NCBI RefSeq assembly: GCF_024198215.1
Contig: NZ_JAKCFA010000001.1
Location: 558,001-622,000, forward strand
Reading direction: 5' to 3'
DNA length: 64,000 bases
From: Myxococcus qinghaiensis
GTDB taxonomy: Bacteria; Myxococcota; Myxococcia; Myxococcales; Myxococcaceae
In this document: positions 27,668 to 44,565 of the stretch, piece by piece
How positions within the stretch are numbered: position 1 is the first letter of the stretch
Layout of the letters: every line of letters begins with the position of its first letter
Position numbers and translations under genes: made by a program
The notes under the pieces: model-generated
The model's database searches: none
What the model was told of the DNA's origin: nothing
What the model saw: only the letters and a program-made list of their open reading frames with translations

Positions 27668-27730
27668 AGAGAAAGCCGGCGACCCACGTCGCAGGCATGA
27701 TAGGCAGCACCCGCTTTCAGGAGACCCGCC

Positions 27731-28180
27731 ATGTCGCACATCCGAAGCCTCACCTCCGTTGCCGCCTTGCTGGTGGCCTGCGTCTGGGCGGCCCCGGCGT
27801 CCGCCGAGGAAGTGGACCCCGCCAGCCTCTATGACGTGTCCACGGACGGCTCCTCCACCCAGGTCAAGGCGGGTGAGAAGGGCGTGTTCGTGCTCTCGGT
27901 GAAGACGAAGCCCGGCGCCCATGTCTCCGAGGAGGCTCCGCTGAAGCTCGAGGTGAAGGGCAGCCAGGTCTCCGTCGCGAAGGAGAAGTTGGGGCGCGAG
28001 GACTCGGTCGCGAAGAAGGCCGCGGGCCAGGAGTTCGTGGACCCCCGCTTCGAGGTTCCGTTCTCCGCCACGGCCGCGGGCAAGGGCTCCGTGGACGCGA
28101 AGCTCGTCTTCTTCATCTGCACGGAGAAGATCTGCGCCCGCCAGCAGAAGTCCTTCTCCGTTCCCGTCGAGGTCCTCTAG
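27731..28180 (+). CDS. small periplasmic protein, DsbD N-terminal-like domain
   Basis: 149 residues with a signal peptide (~1-25, ending APASA) and no lipobox. The mature protein is beta-rich and ends VDAKLVFFICTEKICARQQKSFSVPVEVL. A pair of cysteines (CxxxxC) in the second-last strand, followed by a closing strand of alternating hydrophobics, is the pattern of the DsbD N-terminal domain (thiol-disulfide transfer to periplasmic partners). The rest of DsbD (membrane part, thioredoxin domain) is absent here, so it would be a stand-alone module. It ends five bases before rlmB and is likely cotranscribed. Confidence 0.65.
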   Translation: MSHIRSLTSVAALLVACVWAAPASAEEVDPASLYDVSTDGSSTQVKAGEKGVFVLSVKTKPGAHVSEEAPLKLEVKGSQVSVAKEKLGREDSVAKKAAGQEFVDPRFEVPFSATAAGKGSVDAKLVFFICTEKICARQQKSFSVPVEVL

Positions 28181-28185
28181 TTCCC

Positions 28186-28989
28186 ATGCGTGAGCGTCCC
28201 CCCAAAGGTGGTCGAGGCGAGCGCGATGGCGGGGACTCCCCGGCGCGTCACGTCTATGGCGTCAATCCCGTCCTCGAGGCCCTGAGGGCCAAGCCGGACG
28301 AGGTGGAGCGGCTCTTCATCGTGGAGGGACAGCTTGCCGCCAAGGCCGCGGGCGAGCTGCTCAGCCGCGCCCGGGACGCTGGAGTCCGGGTGGAGAAGGT
28401 GTCGCGCGAGCGCCTGGCCGCCATGGCCGACGGCGGCGTCCACCAGGGCGTGGTGCTCGAGCTGCGAGGCTTCAAGTACGCGGACCTGGAGGACATCATC
28501 GACGCGGCCACGGCCAGCAAGCGGCCTCCCTTGGTGGTGGTGCTCGACGGAATCCAGGACCCGCACAACCTGGGCGCCATCATCCGCTCGGCCAACGCGC
28601 TGGGCGCTCATGGGGTGGTCATCGCCAAGGACCGTGCCGTGCAGGTGACGGGAACGGTGGCCAAGGCGTCCGCGGGCGCGGTGGAGCACTGCCTCATCGC
28701 CCGGGTGGTGAACATCTCCCGTGCGCTGGAGGAGCTGAAGGAAGCGGGGCTCTGGGTGGCGGCGGCGGACGTGGACGCGACCGAGCCCATGTGGAGCGCC
28801 CGGCTGGACGGGCCCCTGGCCCTGGTGGTGGGGGCCGAGGGGGCGGGCGTGAGGGAGGGAGTCCTCAAGCACTGCGACCATCGCCTGCGGATTCCCATGG
28901 CGGGTCAGGTCGGTTCACTCAATGCGTCCGTTTCGGCCGGCATTCTGCTATACGAGGTCGCCCGGCAGCGGGGGAGCGCCTCCCGTTAG
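28186..28989 (+). CDS. rlmB: 23S rRNA (guanosine-2'-O-)-methyltransferase, TrmH/RlmB family
   Basis: 267 residues. A substrate-binding N-terminal domain starts at HVYGVNPVLEALRAKPDEVERLFIVEG. The SPOUT catalytic domain contains the three TrmH motifs: ILDGIQDPHNLGAIIRSANALG-like (VLDGIQDPHNLGAIIRSA), LALVVGAEGAGV and IPMAGQVGSLNASVSAGILLYE. These bind S-adenosylmethionine in the trefoil knot. RlmB methylates G2251 in the peptidyl-transferase loop of E. coli 23S rRNA; the family also contains tRNA enzymes, so exact target is inferred. The first ~20 residues are charged and disordered. It lies directly before the tRNA-tuf operon. Confidence 0.92.
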   Translation: MRERPPKGGRGERDGGDSPARHVYGVNPVLEALRAKPDEVERLFIVEGQLAAKAAGELLSRARDAGVRVEKVSRERLAAMADGGVHQGVVLELRGFKYADLEDIIDAATASKRPPLVVVLDGIQDPHNLGAIIRSANALGAHGVVIAKDRAVQVTGTVAKASAGAVEHCLIARVVNISRALEELKEAGLWVAAADVDATEPMWSARLDGPLALVVGAEGAGVREGVLKHCDHRLRIPMAGQVGSLNASVSAGILLYEVARQRGSASR

Positions 28990-29015
28990 TCGGCCATCAT
29001 CTGGGATCAATCCCC

Positions 29016-29043
29016 TTGACTTGGATGGTGGGGACTTCTAAAA
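29016..29043 (+). promoter_or_regulatory. promoter of the tRNA-tuf operon
   Basis: TTGACT (29016-29021) is followed after 15-16 bases by TCTAAA/CTAAAA (29037-29043) and a GC-rich discriminator GGGCGCG, as expected of a stringently controlled stable-RNA promoter. A weaker TTGACG (29074-29079) closer to the first tRNA may mark a second start. Confidence 0.55.
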
Positions 29044-29125
29044 GGGCGCGCCTCGCACATCGGAGTCGGGTGGTTGACGGGTTCGGTGGAGGTGCGGTAG
29101 GGCGGTAGGCAGGAGCCGGATGAGT

Positions 29126-29198
29126 GCCGGTGTAGCTCAGTCGGTAGAGCAACTGATTTGTAATCAGTAGGTCGCGGGTTCAAGTCCCGCCGCCGGCC
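29126..29198 (+). tRNA. tRNA-Thr (TGT)
   Basis: Cloverleaf with acceptor GCCGGTG/CGCCGGC (one G:U), D stem GCTC/GAGC, anticodon arm ACTGA-TTTGTAA-TCAGT with anticodon TGT, and T arm GCGGG-TTCAAGT-CCCGC. CCA is not fully encoded. First of a four-tRNA group before tuf. Confidence 0.95.
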
Positions 29199-29274
29199 AA
29201 GCAGGACGGGGGCCGCGGATGAGGGCCCGAGACGAGCAGCATGGGGTGCAGTATGCAGTCGGCAGCAAAATTGC

Positions 29275-29358
29275 GGAGGGATACCCAAGCGGCCAAAGGG
29301 AGCAGACTGTAAATCTGCCGGCTCTACGCCTTCGATGGTTCGAATCCATCTCCCTCCA
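29275..29358 (+). tRNA. tRNA-Tyr (GTA)
   Basis: 84-nt class II tRNA with long variable arm. Acceptor GGAGGGA/TCCCTCC, anticodon arm CAGACTGTAAATCTG with anticodon GTA, T arm GATGG-TTCGAAT-CCATC, discriminator A. Confidence 0.97.
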
Positions 29359-29365
29359 CTCGGCA

Positions 29366-29443
<78 letters not shown>

Positions 29444-29469
29444 AACGTTGTAGTTCATAGCATCGCCAA

Positions 29470-29545
29470 GCCCTGATAGCTCAGTTGGCAGAGCGCATCC
29501 TTGGTAAGGATGAGGTCACCAGTTCAATCCTGGTTCAGGGCTCCA
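29470..29545 (+). tRNA. tRNA-Thr (GGT)
   Basis: Acceptor GCCCTGA/TCAGGGC, D stem GCTC/GAGC, anticodon arm CATCCTTGGTAAGGATG with anticodon GGT, T arm ACCAG-TTCAATC-CTGGT, encoded CCA (29543-29545). It ends 17 bases before the tuf ATG, so the tuf ribosome-binding site immediately follows the tRNA processing site. Confidence 0.97.
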
Positions 29546-29562
29546 TTTTTTAGAGGAGTGTC

Positions 29563-30753
<1,191 letters not shown>

Positions 30754-30800
30754 TACGCCCGGGAGGCCGCAGGGCTTCCTGGCTCCACTTTCCGGATTTT

Positions 30801-30843
30801 GAGGGGAGGGCGCCTTCCGGTAGCCTTCCCCTCTCGTGTCTGA
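30801..30843 (+). terminator. imperfect hairpin between tuf and rpmG
   Basis: Outer stem GAGGGGA/TCCCCTC (30801-30807, 30837-30843) with a partly paired G/C-rich interior. No strong T tract follows, so it may be a weak terminator or an RNA-processing/stability hairpin. Confidence 0.4.
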
Positions 30844-30854
30844 TGAGGTAGGTC

Positions 30855-31019
30855 ATGCCGAAGGGCAATCGTTCCATTATTTCGCTCGAGTGCACGGTGT
30901 GCAAGGAGCGGAACTACACGACCACGAAGAACAAGCGGAAGAGCCAGGACAAGCTCGAATTGAGCAAGTTCTGCTCGAAGTGCCGCAAGCATACGGACCA
31001 CAAGGAAGGTAAGGTCTAG
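30855..31019 (+). CDS. rpmG: ribosomal protein L33 (bL33)
   Basis: 54 residues: [10 protein letters not shown] start, [36 protein letters not shown] end. Two CxxC pairs (Cys13/16 and Cys40/43) form the zinc ribbon of the zinc-binding L33 form, so expression of this copy implies zinc-replete conditions if a second cysteine-less paralogue exists elsewhere. It is a 50S subunit protein near the E site. It lies between tuf and tRNA-Trp/secE, as in many bacteria. Confidence 0.97.
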   Translation: MPKGNRSIISLECTVCKERNYTTTKNKRKSQDKLELSKFCSKCRKHTDHKEGKV

Positions 31020-31042
31020 GTCGGTAGTTCCTGAGAGTTTCT

Positions 31043-31118
31043 AGGCCAGTAGCTCCAACGGTAGAGCAGCGGTCTCCAAATCCGCGTGTTGGGGGTTCGA
31101 ATCCCTCCTGGCCTGCCA
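31043..31118 (+). tRNA. tRNA-Trp (CCA)
   Basis: Acceptor AGGCCAG/CTGGCCT, D stem GCTC/GAGC, anticodon arm GCGGT-CTCCAAA-TCCGC with anticodon CCA, discriminator G as usual for Trp, encoded CCA (31116-31118). Located between rpmG and secE, a common arrangement. Confidence 0.97.
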
Positions 31119-31137
31119 AGTCTCAGTGGGAGCGGGG

Positions 31138-31163
31138 CCCCCGGTACCTGGAGGTACCGGGGG
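31138..31163 (+). terminator. perfect hairpin after tRNA-Trp
   Basis: 11-bp perfect stem CCCCCGGTACC/GGTACCGGGGG (31138-31148, 31153-31163) with loop TGGA, then TTCCTGTGTTT. It may terminate part of the tRNA-Trp transcript before secE. Confidence 0.65.
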
Positions 31164-31219
31164 TTCCTGTGTTTCCACGGATCTTGAAGTTTCGCATTCG
31201 CAGTACCTCGTGAGGCACC

Positions 31220-31663
31220 ATGGCGACGGCATCAGAGGCCAGCCAGCAGGCTAACCGCTCGGCGATGGACCCGAAGCGGCTCGTGGTCATCTTCTACCTC
31301 CTCGCCGGCATCATCCTGGCGCTGTTCCTGGAGCGCCTCTTCGGGGCACTGTGGGCCAGCTTCGGATGGCCTGACGCGGTGCTCATCGAGGGGTTGGACT
31401 GGAAGGTGTCCACCCTCGTCGGCTACCTGGTGGCCGTCGGGGCGGCCGTGGCTGGATTCTTCCATCCAAAGACGCACACGCTCTCCATGGAGGTCGCGTC
31501 CGAGTTGATGAAGGTCTCCTGGCCTACCTGGCCGGAGACCCGGACGTCGACCATGGCCGTGGTCGTCGCCTCCCTCGTGGCCGCGGTGCTGCTCTTCTGC
31601 ATCGACACCGTCGCGTACAACTTGATGGTGGAGTGGCTCCCGGTCCTTTGGGGGAAGCTGTAA
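31220..31663 (+). CDS. secE: preprotein translocase subunit SecE (three-TM form)
   Basis: 147 residues, longer than the single-TM ~60-residue SecE of many bacteria and closer to E. coli SecE. Membrane segments are near 20-38, 64-80 and 112-130. The conserved SecE core [23 protein letters not shown] is at ~95-117. SecE clamps SecY in the inner-membrane channel. Its stop TAA overlaps the nusG ATG by one base, so the two are translationally linked. An alternative start at Met16 (MDPKRL) cannot be ruled out. Confidence 0.95.
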   Translation: MATASEASQQANRSAMDPKRLVVIFYLLAGIILALFLERLFGALWASFGWPDAVLIEGLDWKVSTLVGYLVAVGAAVAGFFHPKTHTLSMEVASELMKVSWPTWPETRTSTMAVVVASLVAAVLLFCIDTVAYNLMVEWLPVLWGKL

Positions 31664-32205
31664 TGGCCATGAAATGGTACGTGGTCCACACCTACTCGAA
31701 CTTCGAAAACCAGGCCAAGAAGAGCCTGGAGGAGAAGGTGCGTCTCGAGGGGTTGCAGGACCAGTTCGGTGAAATCCTCATCCCCATGGAGCAGGTCGTG
31801 GAGATGGTGAAGGGCGAGAAGAAGACGTCTCGCCGCAAGTTCTTCCCGGGCTACATCTTCGTGCAGATGGAGCTGAACGACCGGACGCTCCACCTGGTGA
31901 AGAACACGCCGAAGATCACCGGCTTCCCCGGGACGGCGCAGCACCAGAACCCCCTGCCGATCTCGGACCAGGAGGTCGCGCGGCTCACGTCGCAGATCTC
32001 CGAGGGCACGCTCAAGCCCAAGCCCAAGGTGCAGTTCGACGATGGTGACACGGTGCGCGTCATTGACGGGCCCTTCGCCAACTTCAACGGCACGGTGGAA
32101 GAGGTCAATGCGGAGAAGGGTCGCGTGAAGGTGCTCGTGAGCATCTTCGGCCGCGCCACGCCCGTGGAGCTGGACTTCATGCAGGTGGAGAAGACCACCG
32201 GCTAG
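31663..32205 (+). CDS. nusG: transcription termination/antitermination protein NusG
   Basis: 180 residues from ATG 31663 ([17 protein letters not shown]); ATG 31669 (MKWYVV) is an equal alternative. The N-terminal NGN domain contains [11 protein letters not shown] and [12 protein letters not shown]. The C-terminal KOW domain contains [21 protein letters not shown]...[19 protein letters not shown]. NusG bridges RNA polymerase to Rho or to the ribosome. It lies between secE and rplK as usual. Confidence 0.97.
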   Translation: MAMKWYVVHTYSNFENQAKKSLEEKVRLEGLQDQFGEILIPMEQVVEMVKGEKKTSRRKFFPGYIFVQMELNDRTLHLVKNTPKITGFPGTAQHQNPLPISDQEVARLTSQISEGTLKPKPKVQFDDGDTVRVIDGPFANFNGTVEEVNAEKGRVKVLVSIFGRATPVELDFMQVEKTTG

Positions 32206-32247
32206 TTTTCCGCGGGCGGCTCGGATAGAGCGCGCTCCGCACACCTT

Positions 32248-32316
32248 CCGCGCCCTCCGGGGCGCGGTTCCATGGGTGGGAGGACCTCCCCGTCTGGAGG
32301 CCCGTCAGGACCACCC
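32248..32316 (+). promoter_or_regulatory. rplK-rplA leader structures: hairpin and candidate L1-binding site
   Basis: A perfect hairpin CCGCGCCC-TCCG-GGGCGCGG (32248-32267) is followed by a second structure. There an outer stem GGGTGG/CCACCC (32274-32279, 32311-32316) and an inner stem CCTCC/GGAGG (32285-32289, 32296-32300) are separated by a strongly asymmetric internal loop (5 against 10 bases). L1 (rplA product) represses its own operon in many bacteria by binding such an asymmetric-loop mimic of its 23S site. Fit is by eye, not by covariance. Confidence 0.4.
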
Positions 32317-32339
32317 CCTCGAAAGGCAGTCGTCAGCCG

Positions 32340-32786
32340 ATGAAGAAGGTCACAGGTCAGGTCAAGCTGCAGATTCCCGCCGGCAAGGCGAACCCCGCTC
32401 CGCCGATCGGCCCCGCGCTCGGTCAGCAGGGCGTGAACATCATGGAGTTCTGCAAGCAGTTCAACGCGAAGACGCAGGCGGAGGCCAAGGAGGGACTGAT
32501 CATCCCGGTGATCATCACCGTCTATCAGGACCGCTCCTTCACCTTCATCCTCAAGACGCCTCCGGCGGCCGTCCTCATCAAGAAGGCGGCGGGACTGCAC
32601 ACCGACAAGAAGAAGGGGTCGGGCGCGAAGAAGCCTGGCAAGGAGAAGGTGGGGCAGATCACCCGGAAGCAGCTCGAGGAGATCGCCACGAAGAAGATTC
32701 AGGACACCACCGCCGCGTCGCTTGAGGCCTGCATGAACACCATTGCTGGCACCGCGCGCTCCATGGGCATCGACGTCGTCGGCTAA
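32340..32786 (+). CDS. rplK: ribosomal protein L11 (uL11)
   Basis: 148 residues. [42 protein letters not shown] is the highly conserved N-domain, and the C-domain contains [15 protein letters not shown] and [22 protein letters not shown]11 forms the GTPase-associated centre and is needed for RelA activation. It starts the rplKA pair, with an unusually long non-coding leader after nusG (134 bases). Confidence 0.98.
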   Translation: MKKVTGQVKLQIPAGKANPAPPIGPALGQQGVNIMEFCKQFNAKTQAEAKEGLIIPVIITVYQDRSFTFILKTPPAAVLIKKAAGLHTDKKKGSGAKKPGKEKVGQITRKQLEEIATKKIQDTTAASLEACMNTIAGTARSMGIDVVG

Positions 32787-32820
32787 GCCGCCGCCCCACT
32801 CACGGACGAGGATTTCTGTC

Positions 32821-33534
32821 ATGGCTCAGAATGGGAAGAAGTTCCGCGCGGCCTCCACGCTGGTGGATCGCGAGAAGCGCTACAGCATCGCCGAGGGCTT
32901 TCAGCTCCTGAAGAAGACGGTGGATGCGCGGGCGTCGAAGTACGACCAGACGGTCGATGTCGCCATCAACCTGGGTGTGGACCCCAAGCACGCGGACCAG
33001 ATGGTCCGTGGCGCCGTGGTTCTGCCCAACGGCACGGGTGCCACCGTGCGAGTGGCCGTGTTCGCGAAGGGCGAGCGCGCCACCGAGGCTGGCAACGCGG
33101 GTGCGGACATCGTCGGCGCGGAGGATCTCCAGAAGCGCATCGAGGAGGGCTTCCTCGACTTCGACACCGTCATCGCGACGCCCGACATGATGGGTATCGT
33201 CGGTCGCCTCGGTAAGGTGCTCGGTCCCCGTGGCCTCATGCCGAACCCGAAGGTCGGCACGGTGACCATGGATGTCGGCAAGGCCATCCGGGACGCCAAG
33301 GGCGGTAAGGTTGACTTCCGTGCGGAGAAGGCCGGCATCGTCCATGCGAAGATGGGCAAGGCCTCCTTCTCGGTGGACAAGCTCGAGGGCAACTTCAACG
33401 CGCTGGTGGACCTGGTGATGAAGCTCAAGCCGGCCACCGCCAAGGGCGTGTACCTGAAGGGCATCGCCATCTCCACGACGATGGGCCCGGGCATCAAGAT
33501 CGACACCCAGGAGATTCTGGCCCGCCACCGCTAG
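32821..33534 (+). CDS. rplA: ribosomal protein L1 (uL1)
   Basis: 237 residues from ATG 32821 ([16 protein letters not shown]). Conserved features are [35 protein letters not shown] and [23 protein letters not shown]1 forms the mobile stalk near the E site and autoregulates rplKA translation in many species. It lies 34 bases after rplK and ends just before a strong intrinsic terminator. Confidence 0.98.
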   Translation: MAQNGKKFRAASTLVDREKRYSIAEGFQLLKKTVDARASKYDQTVDVAINLGVDPKHADQMVRGAVVLPNGTGATVRVAVFAKGERATEAGNAGADIVGAEDLQKRIEEGFLDFDTVIATPDMMGIVGRLGKVLGPRGLMPNPKVGTVTMDVGKAIRDAKGGKVDFRAEKAGIVHAKMGKASFSVDKLEGNFNALVDLVMKLKPATAKGVYLKGIAISTTMGPGIKIDTQEILARHR

Positions 33535-33633
33535 GCGGACAGCAGGCAGGGCGGCGCCCTCATCCCCGCACAGGGGGTGTCAGAGGTGCCGCTTGCCTGA
33601 CGTCTCAGGTTCGAAAGTTCTGGATCTTTGCTG

Positions 33634-33661
33634 AAGCCGGGGGTATAGGCCCCCGGCTTTT
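33634..33661 (+). terminator. intrinsic terminator between rplA and rplJ
   Basis: 10-bp perfect stem AAGCCGGGGG/CCCCCGGCTT (33634-33643, 33650-33659) with a 6-base loop TATAGG and TTTT. It separates the rplKA and rplJL transcription units, or acts as an attenuator with read-through. Confidence 0.85.
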
Positions 33662-33699
33662 GCAATTGGAGCGCCACGTCGTGAGACGGGTGTTCCGAC

Positions 33700-33905
33700 C
33701 TGGTTCATGACAGCAGGGACCCGGTCAGAGGAGAAGTGCCCCGTTGGGAACCGGACAACCGGTCGGGGCATGGCTTCCCCTGTCGGGTTCAAACGGCCGC
33801 AAGGCCAGCCCTGCCGAGACTGGAGGTGCGTTGTGGTGTCTCTCGGAGACTCCTCTCGCTCTGCCACTTTGGCCCAGGCATCACGCCCGTCGGAAGACGG
33901 GCCAG
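33700..33905 (+). promoter_or_regulatory. rplJL leader (candidate L10 autoregulatory leader)
   Basis: The 388-base gap 33535-33922 holds no gene. Beyond the terminator, the leader has an outer stem GCCCCG/CGGGGC (33738-33743, 33764-33769) with a one-sided loop and an inner stem ACCGG-ACAA-CCGGT, giving a kink-turn-like shape. Then come a GCAA tetraloop hairpin (33795-33806), the run CTGCCGAGAC (33811-33820) that resembles L10-leader consensus, and a 7-bp GGAA-loop hairpin (33885-33902) five bases before the AAGGAGG ribosome-binding site. L10(L12)4 binding here is expected by family analogy. The promoter was not located. Confidence 0.5.
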
Positions 33906-33922
33906 TAAGGAGGTGAGTCAAA

Positions 33923-34444
33923 GTGCTGAAGAGCGAGAAGGAGGAGATGATCAAGGAACTCCACGAGAAGTTCTCGCGGACCAAGTCGGCCGTCGTTGCC
34001 GAGTTCTCCAAGGTGGATGTGGAGACGGTGACGAAGCTGCGCAAGAAGTTCCGTGAGGGCAACGTCGAGTACAAGGTCATCAAGAACACGCTGGCGCGTC
34101 GTGCTGCGCAGGGCACGGACTTGGCTGTCATCGCTGATGACTTCACGGGTCCCGTGGCTCTGTGTCTCAGCTACGGCGATGTGGTGGCCCCAGCGAAGAT
34201 CCTGGCCGAGTTCACGAAAGACCTCGAGGACAAGATCAAGATCCGCAGTGGCGTGGTCGACGGCCGCAAGGTCGACGTCGCCGGTGTCAAGCAGCTGGCG
34301 AAGCTGCCGGGTCTCAACGAGCTCCGGGCGCAGTTGCTCGGGATGATCACCCAGCCGGCGACCAAGCTGGTTCGGACGATCGCCGCCCCGGGTACGCAGC
34401 TCGCGCGGGTCGTTCAGGCCCACGCGGACAAGGCGCAGGGGTAG
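33923..34444 (+). CDS. rplJ: ribosomal protein L10 (uL10)
   Basis: 173 residues starting at GTG 33923 (MLKSEKEEMIKELHEKFSRTKSAVVAEF), with the strong AAGGAGGTGA at 33907-33916 deciding the start. Conserved L10 features are VVAEFSKVDVETVTKLRKKFREGNVEYKVIKNTLARRA and LARVVQAHADKAQ at the C-terminal L12-binding helix. L10 anchors L7/L12 dimers to form the stalk. The GTG start with a strong SD fits translational autoregulation by the leader. Confidence 0.98.
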   Translation: MLKSEKEEMIKELHEKFSRTKSAVVAEFSKVDVETVTKLRKKFREGNVEYKVIKNTLARRAAQGTDLAVIADDFTGPVALCLSYGDVVAPAKILAEFTKDLEDKIKIRSGVVDGRKVDVAGVKQLAKLPGLNELRAQLLGMITQPATKLVRTIAAPGTQLARVVQAHADKAQG

Positions 34445-34544
34445 TTTCCCTCATCAATCCGAGAAGTTTTTCTACACCCACCTTTTCGGCCGTTCCTCCC
34501 TTTGGGAGTAAGGCCGTTAGTCAATCCAAGAAGGACACAGTTCC

Positions 34545-34916
34545 ATGGCTGACCTGAACGCAATCGTTGATTCGCTTTCCTCCCTGACCATCATCGAGGC
34601 CGCCAACCTGGTGAAGGCCCTCGAGGAGAAGTGGGGCGTCTCCGCCGCTGCCGCCGTTGCCGTTGCCGGCCCCGCAGCCGGCCCCGCCGCTCCTGTCGAG
34701 GAGAAGACGGAGTTCACGGTGGTGCTGGCGAACGCCGGCGCCAACAAGATCAACGTCATCAAGGAGATCCGCGCCATCACCGGCCTGGGCCTGAAGGAGG
34801 CCAAGGACCTGGTCGAGGGCGCGCCCAAGACGGTCAAGGAAGGCGTCAACAAGGACGACGCCAAGAAGATCAAGGACCAGCTCGTCGCGGCTGGCGCCAC
34901 CGTCGACGTCAAGTAA
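34545..34916 (+). CDS. rplL: ribosomal protein L7/L12 (bL12)
   Basis: 123 residues. N-terminal dimerisation helices ([26 protein letters not shown]), an alanine/proline-rich hinge (~35-55), and the C-terminal domain [49 protein letters not shown] are all present and of standard length. Present in several copies per ribosome, it recruits translation factors. It lies 100 bases after rplJ and 179 bases before rpoB. Confidence 0.99.
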   Translation: MADLNAIVDSLSSLTIIEAANLVKALEEKWGVSAAAAVAVAGPAAGPAAPVEEKTEFTVVLANAGANKINVIKEIRAITGLGLKEAKDLVEGAPKTVKEGVNKDDAKKIKDQLVAAGATVDVK

Positions 34917-34925
34917 GTCGAACAG

Positions 34926-35011
34926 GAGCTGCTTGGTTTCCGGGAATTCCCAAGCAGCTTCCTGACCGAATGAGCAGGCCGGCGCTCCCAGTGAGGGGGG
35001 CTGCCGGCTTT
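34926..35011 (+). terminator. two hairpins (attenuator) between rplL and rpoB
   Basis: Hairpin 1: AGCTGCTTGG/CCAAGCAGCT (34927-34936, 34950-34959), 13-base loop. Hairpin 2: GCCGGC/GCCGGC (34978-34983, 35003-35008) extended by GC-rich pairs around loop AGTGAG, then TTTG. E. coli has a partial terminator at the same place that lowers rpoBC relative to rplJL. A similar role is likely. Confidence 0.65.
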
Positions 35012-35095
35012 GCCCATTTGACAGTTGCAAATTTCCCGGCGCCGCCGCGCGTTATTGATGTTTGCCCCGCCCGAGCAGCCGTCCCCGGAGCCAGA

Positions 35096-39328
<4,233 letters not shown>

Positions 39329-39350
39329 GAGAGCCGGAGCGCCCGCCTGA

Positions 39351-39389
39351 CCGGCCGCCCGCCACCCTGAAAAGGGTGGGCGCGGCCGG
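39351..39389 (+). terminator. intercistronic hairpin between rpoB and rpoC
   Basis: An 8-bp outer stem (39351-39358, 39382-39389) and a 6-bp inner stem CCACCC/GGGTGG (39362-39367, 39374-39379) enclose loop TGAAAA. It is followed by GGTCCGGGG rather than a T tract, so an RNA-stability or processing element is as likely as a terminator. Confidence 0.4.
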
Positions 39390-39458
39390 GTCCGGGGCGG
39401 GGGCCCGAATCAGCTGGCGTTCCCCACGGGGGACGCCTCACGAGATTTCGGAGGCAAC

Positions 39459-43673
<4,215 letters not shown>

Positions 43674-43714
43674 CCTCCTCCGGCCGCCCCTTGGGCGTGC
43701 CGGCTTGCTTCCCT

Positions 43715-43755
43715 CCGCCGCCCCGGTGCTCGCATCGGGGCGGCGGTTTCATTTT
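43715..43755 (+). terminator. strong intrinsic terminator after rpoC
   Basis: A 14-bp GC-rich stem (43715-43728, 43733-43746, one G:U) with loop CTCG is followed by TTTCATTTT. It closes the rpoBC transcript. Confidence 0.93.
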
Positions 43756-43791
43756 GTGGCCCGGATAAGCCGGATTTCCCGGACGTCGGCC

Positions 43792-43819
43792 TTGACGCCC
43801 ATGGCGCGCTGCGTTAAGT
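43792..43819 (+). promoter_or_regulatory. candidate promoter of the phasin-like gene
   Basis: TTGACG (43792-43797) and TTAAGT (43814-43819) are 16 bases apart, 70 bases before the ATG at 43889. The -10 is imperfect. Confidence 0.4.
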
Positions 43820-43888
43820 TTCGCGCGTAGACTTTTGACACATCGGGTTAGTCCCCGGCGACGCCGGGACAAAAAAGGGGAGGACGAC

Positions 43889-44395
43889 ATGGCCACGACG
43901 AAGCAGGCGGCGACGAAGCACGAGGCGACGAAGCACGAGGCGGCGGCGACCACGACCGAGGCGAGCGCCGAGGCGGTGAAGAGCAGTCTGTCGAACGTCG
44001 AAGTATTCCTGAAGGCCCAGCTCGCCCATGCGCAGAAGCGCATCGAGGAGCTGGAGGGCGAGGCCGGCAAGGTCGTGAAGGCGCTGGACGCCCGCCGCCT
44101 GGAGGCCACCAAGGAGGCGCAGTCGCTGTGGACGAAGTTCCAGGCGGGTGAGCTCTTGACGGACCCTCGCGTGAAGGAGCTGGGCACGAAGGTGAACGCG
44201 GCCGGCACGGAGCTGCGCAAGCGCCTGGACGGGCTGCAGGCCCGGGTGGTGGAGACGGTGGGCGTGGCCAGCCAGTCCCAGCTTCAGGAAATCAACAAGG
44301 AGCTGTCCAAGCTGTCGCGCAAGGTTGACGCGCTGCTCAAGCCCATCCGCCGCAACGGCGCGGCGAAGGGTTCGGAGACCACGCCGCGCGCCTGA
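43889..44395 (+). CDS. phasin-like coiled-coil protein
   Basis: 168 residues from ATG 43889 (MATTKQAATKHEATKHE), supported by AGGGGAGG at 43876-43883. The first ~35 residues are Ala/Thr/Lys/His-rich and low-complexity. The rest is almost wholly helical and charged (FLKAQLAHAQKRIEELEGEAGKVVKALDARRLEATKEAQSLW and a C-terminal helix ending KLSRKVDALLKPIRR). This composition and length fit phasins / polyhydroxyalkanoate granule-associated proteins, but no PHA synthesis gene is near, so a granule role is only a possibility. The next gene encodes another protein of similar type. Confidence 0.7.
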   Translation: MATTKQAATKHEATKHEAAATTTEASAEAVKSSLSNVEVFLKAQLAHAQKRIEELEGEAGKVVKALDARRLEATKEAQSLWTKFQAGELLTDPRVKELGTKVNAAGTELRKRLDGLQARVVETVGVASQSQLQEINKELSKLSRKVDALLKPIRRNGAAKGSETTPRA

Positions 44396-44565
44396 GAGCG
44401 CCGCGTGGTTGACGGTTGGTGCCCCCTTCCTGTGCCGCGAGTGGACATGGCGCAGGGCAGGGGGCTCGTTCTCGTTTCCTTCACCCCCAGGGGTGTGATT
44501 ACGTGGCAGGTCCGTTCGACTGTCCCGGGCCTGCTTGCCTGGTACACCCCTCCCGGAGAGACCCA

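Noticed and set aside
29074..29103. TTGACG with TAGGGC as a second promoter before tRNA-Thr
   Set aside because: The -10 match is very poor, so it is mentioned only as an option within the main promoter entry.
35018..35023. Perfect -35 TTGACA before rpoB
   Set aside because: No -10-like hexamer lies 15-19 bases downstream, where the sequence is GC-only. Probably chance within the attenuator tail.
34631..35095. N-terminal extension of rpoB
   Set aside because: The frame stays open but overlaps rplL in another frame. The ATG at 35096 has a ribosome-binding site and the conserved RpoB N-terminus begins there.
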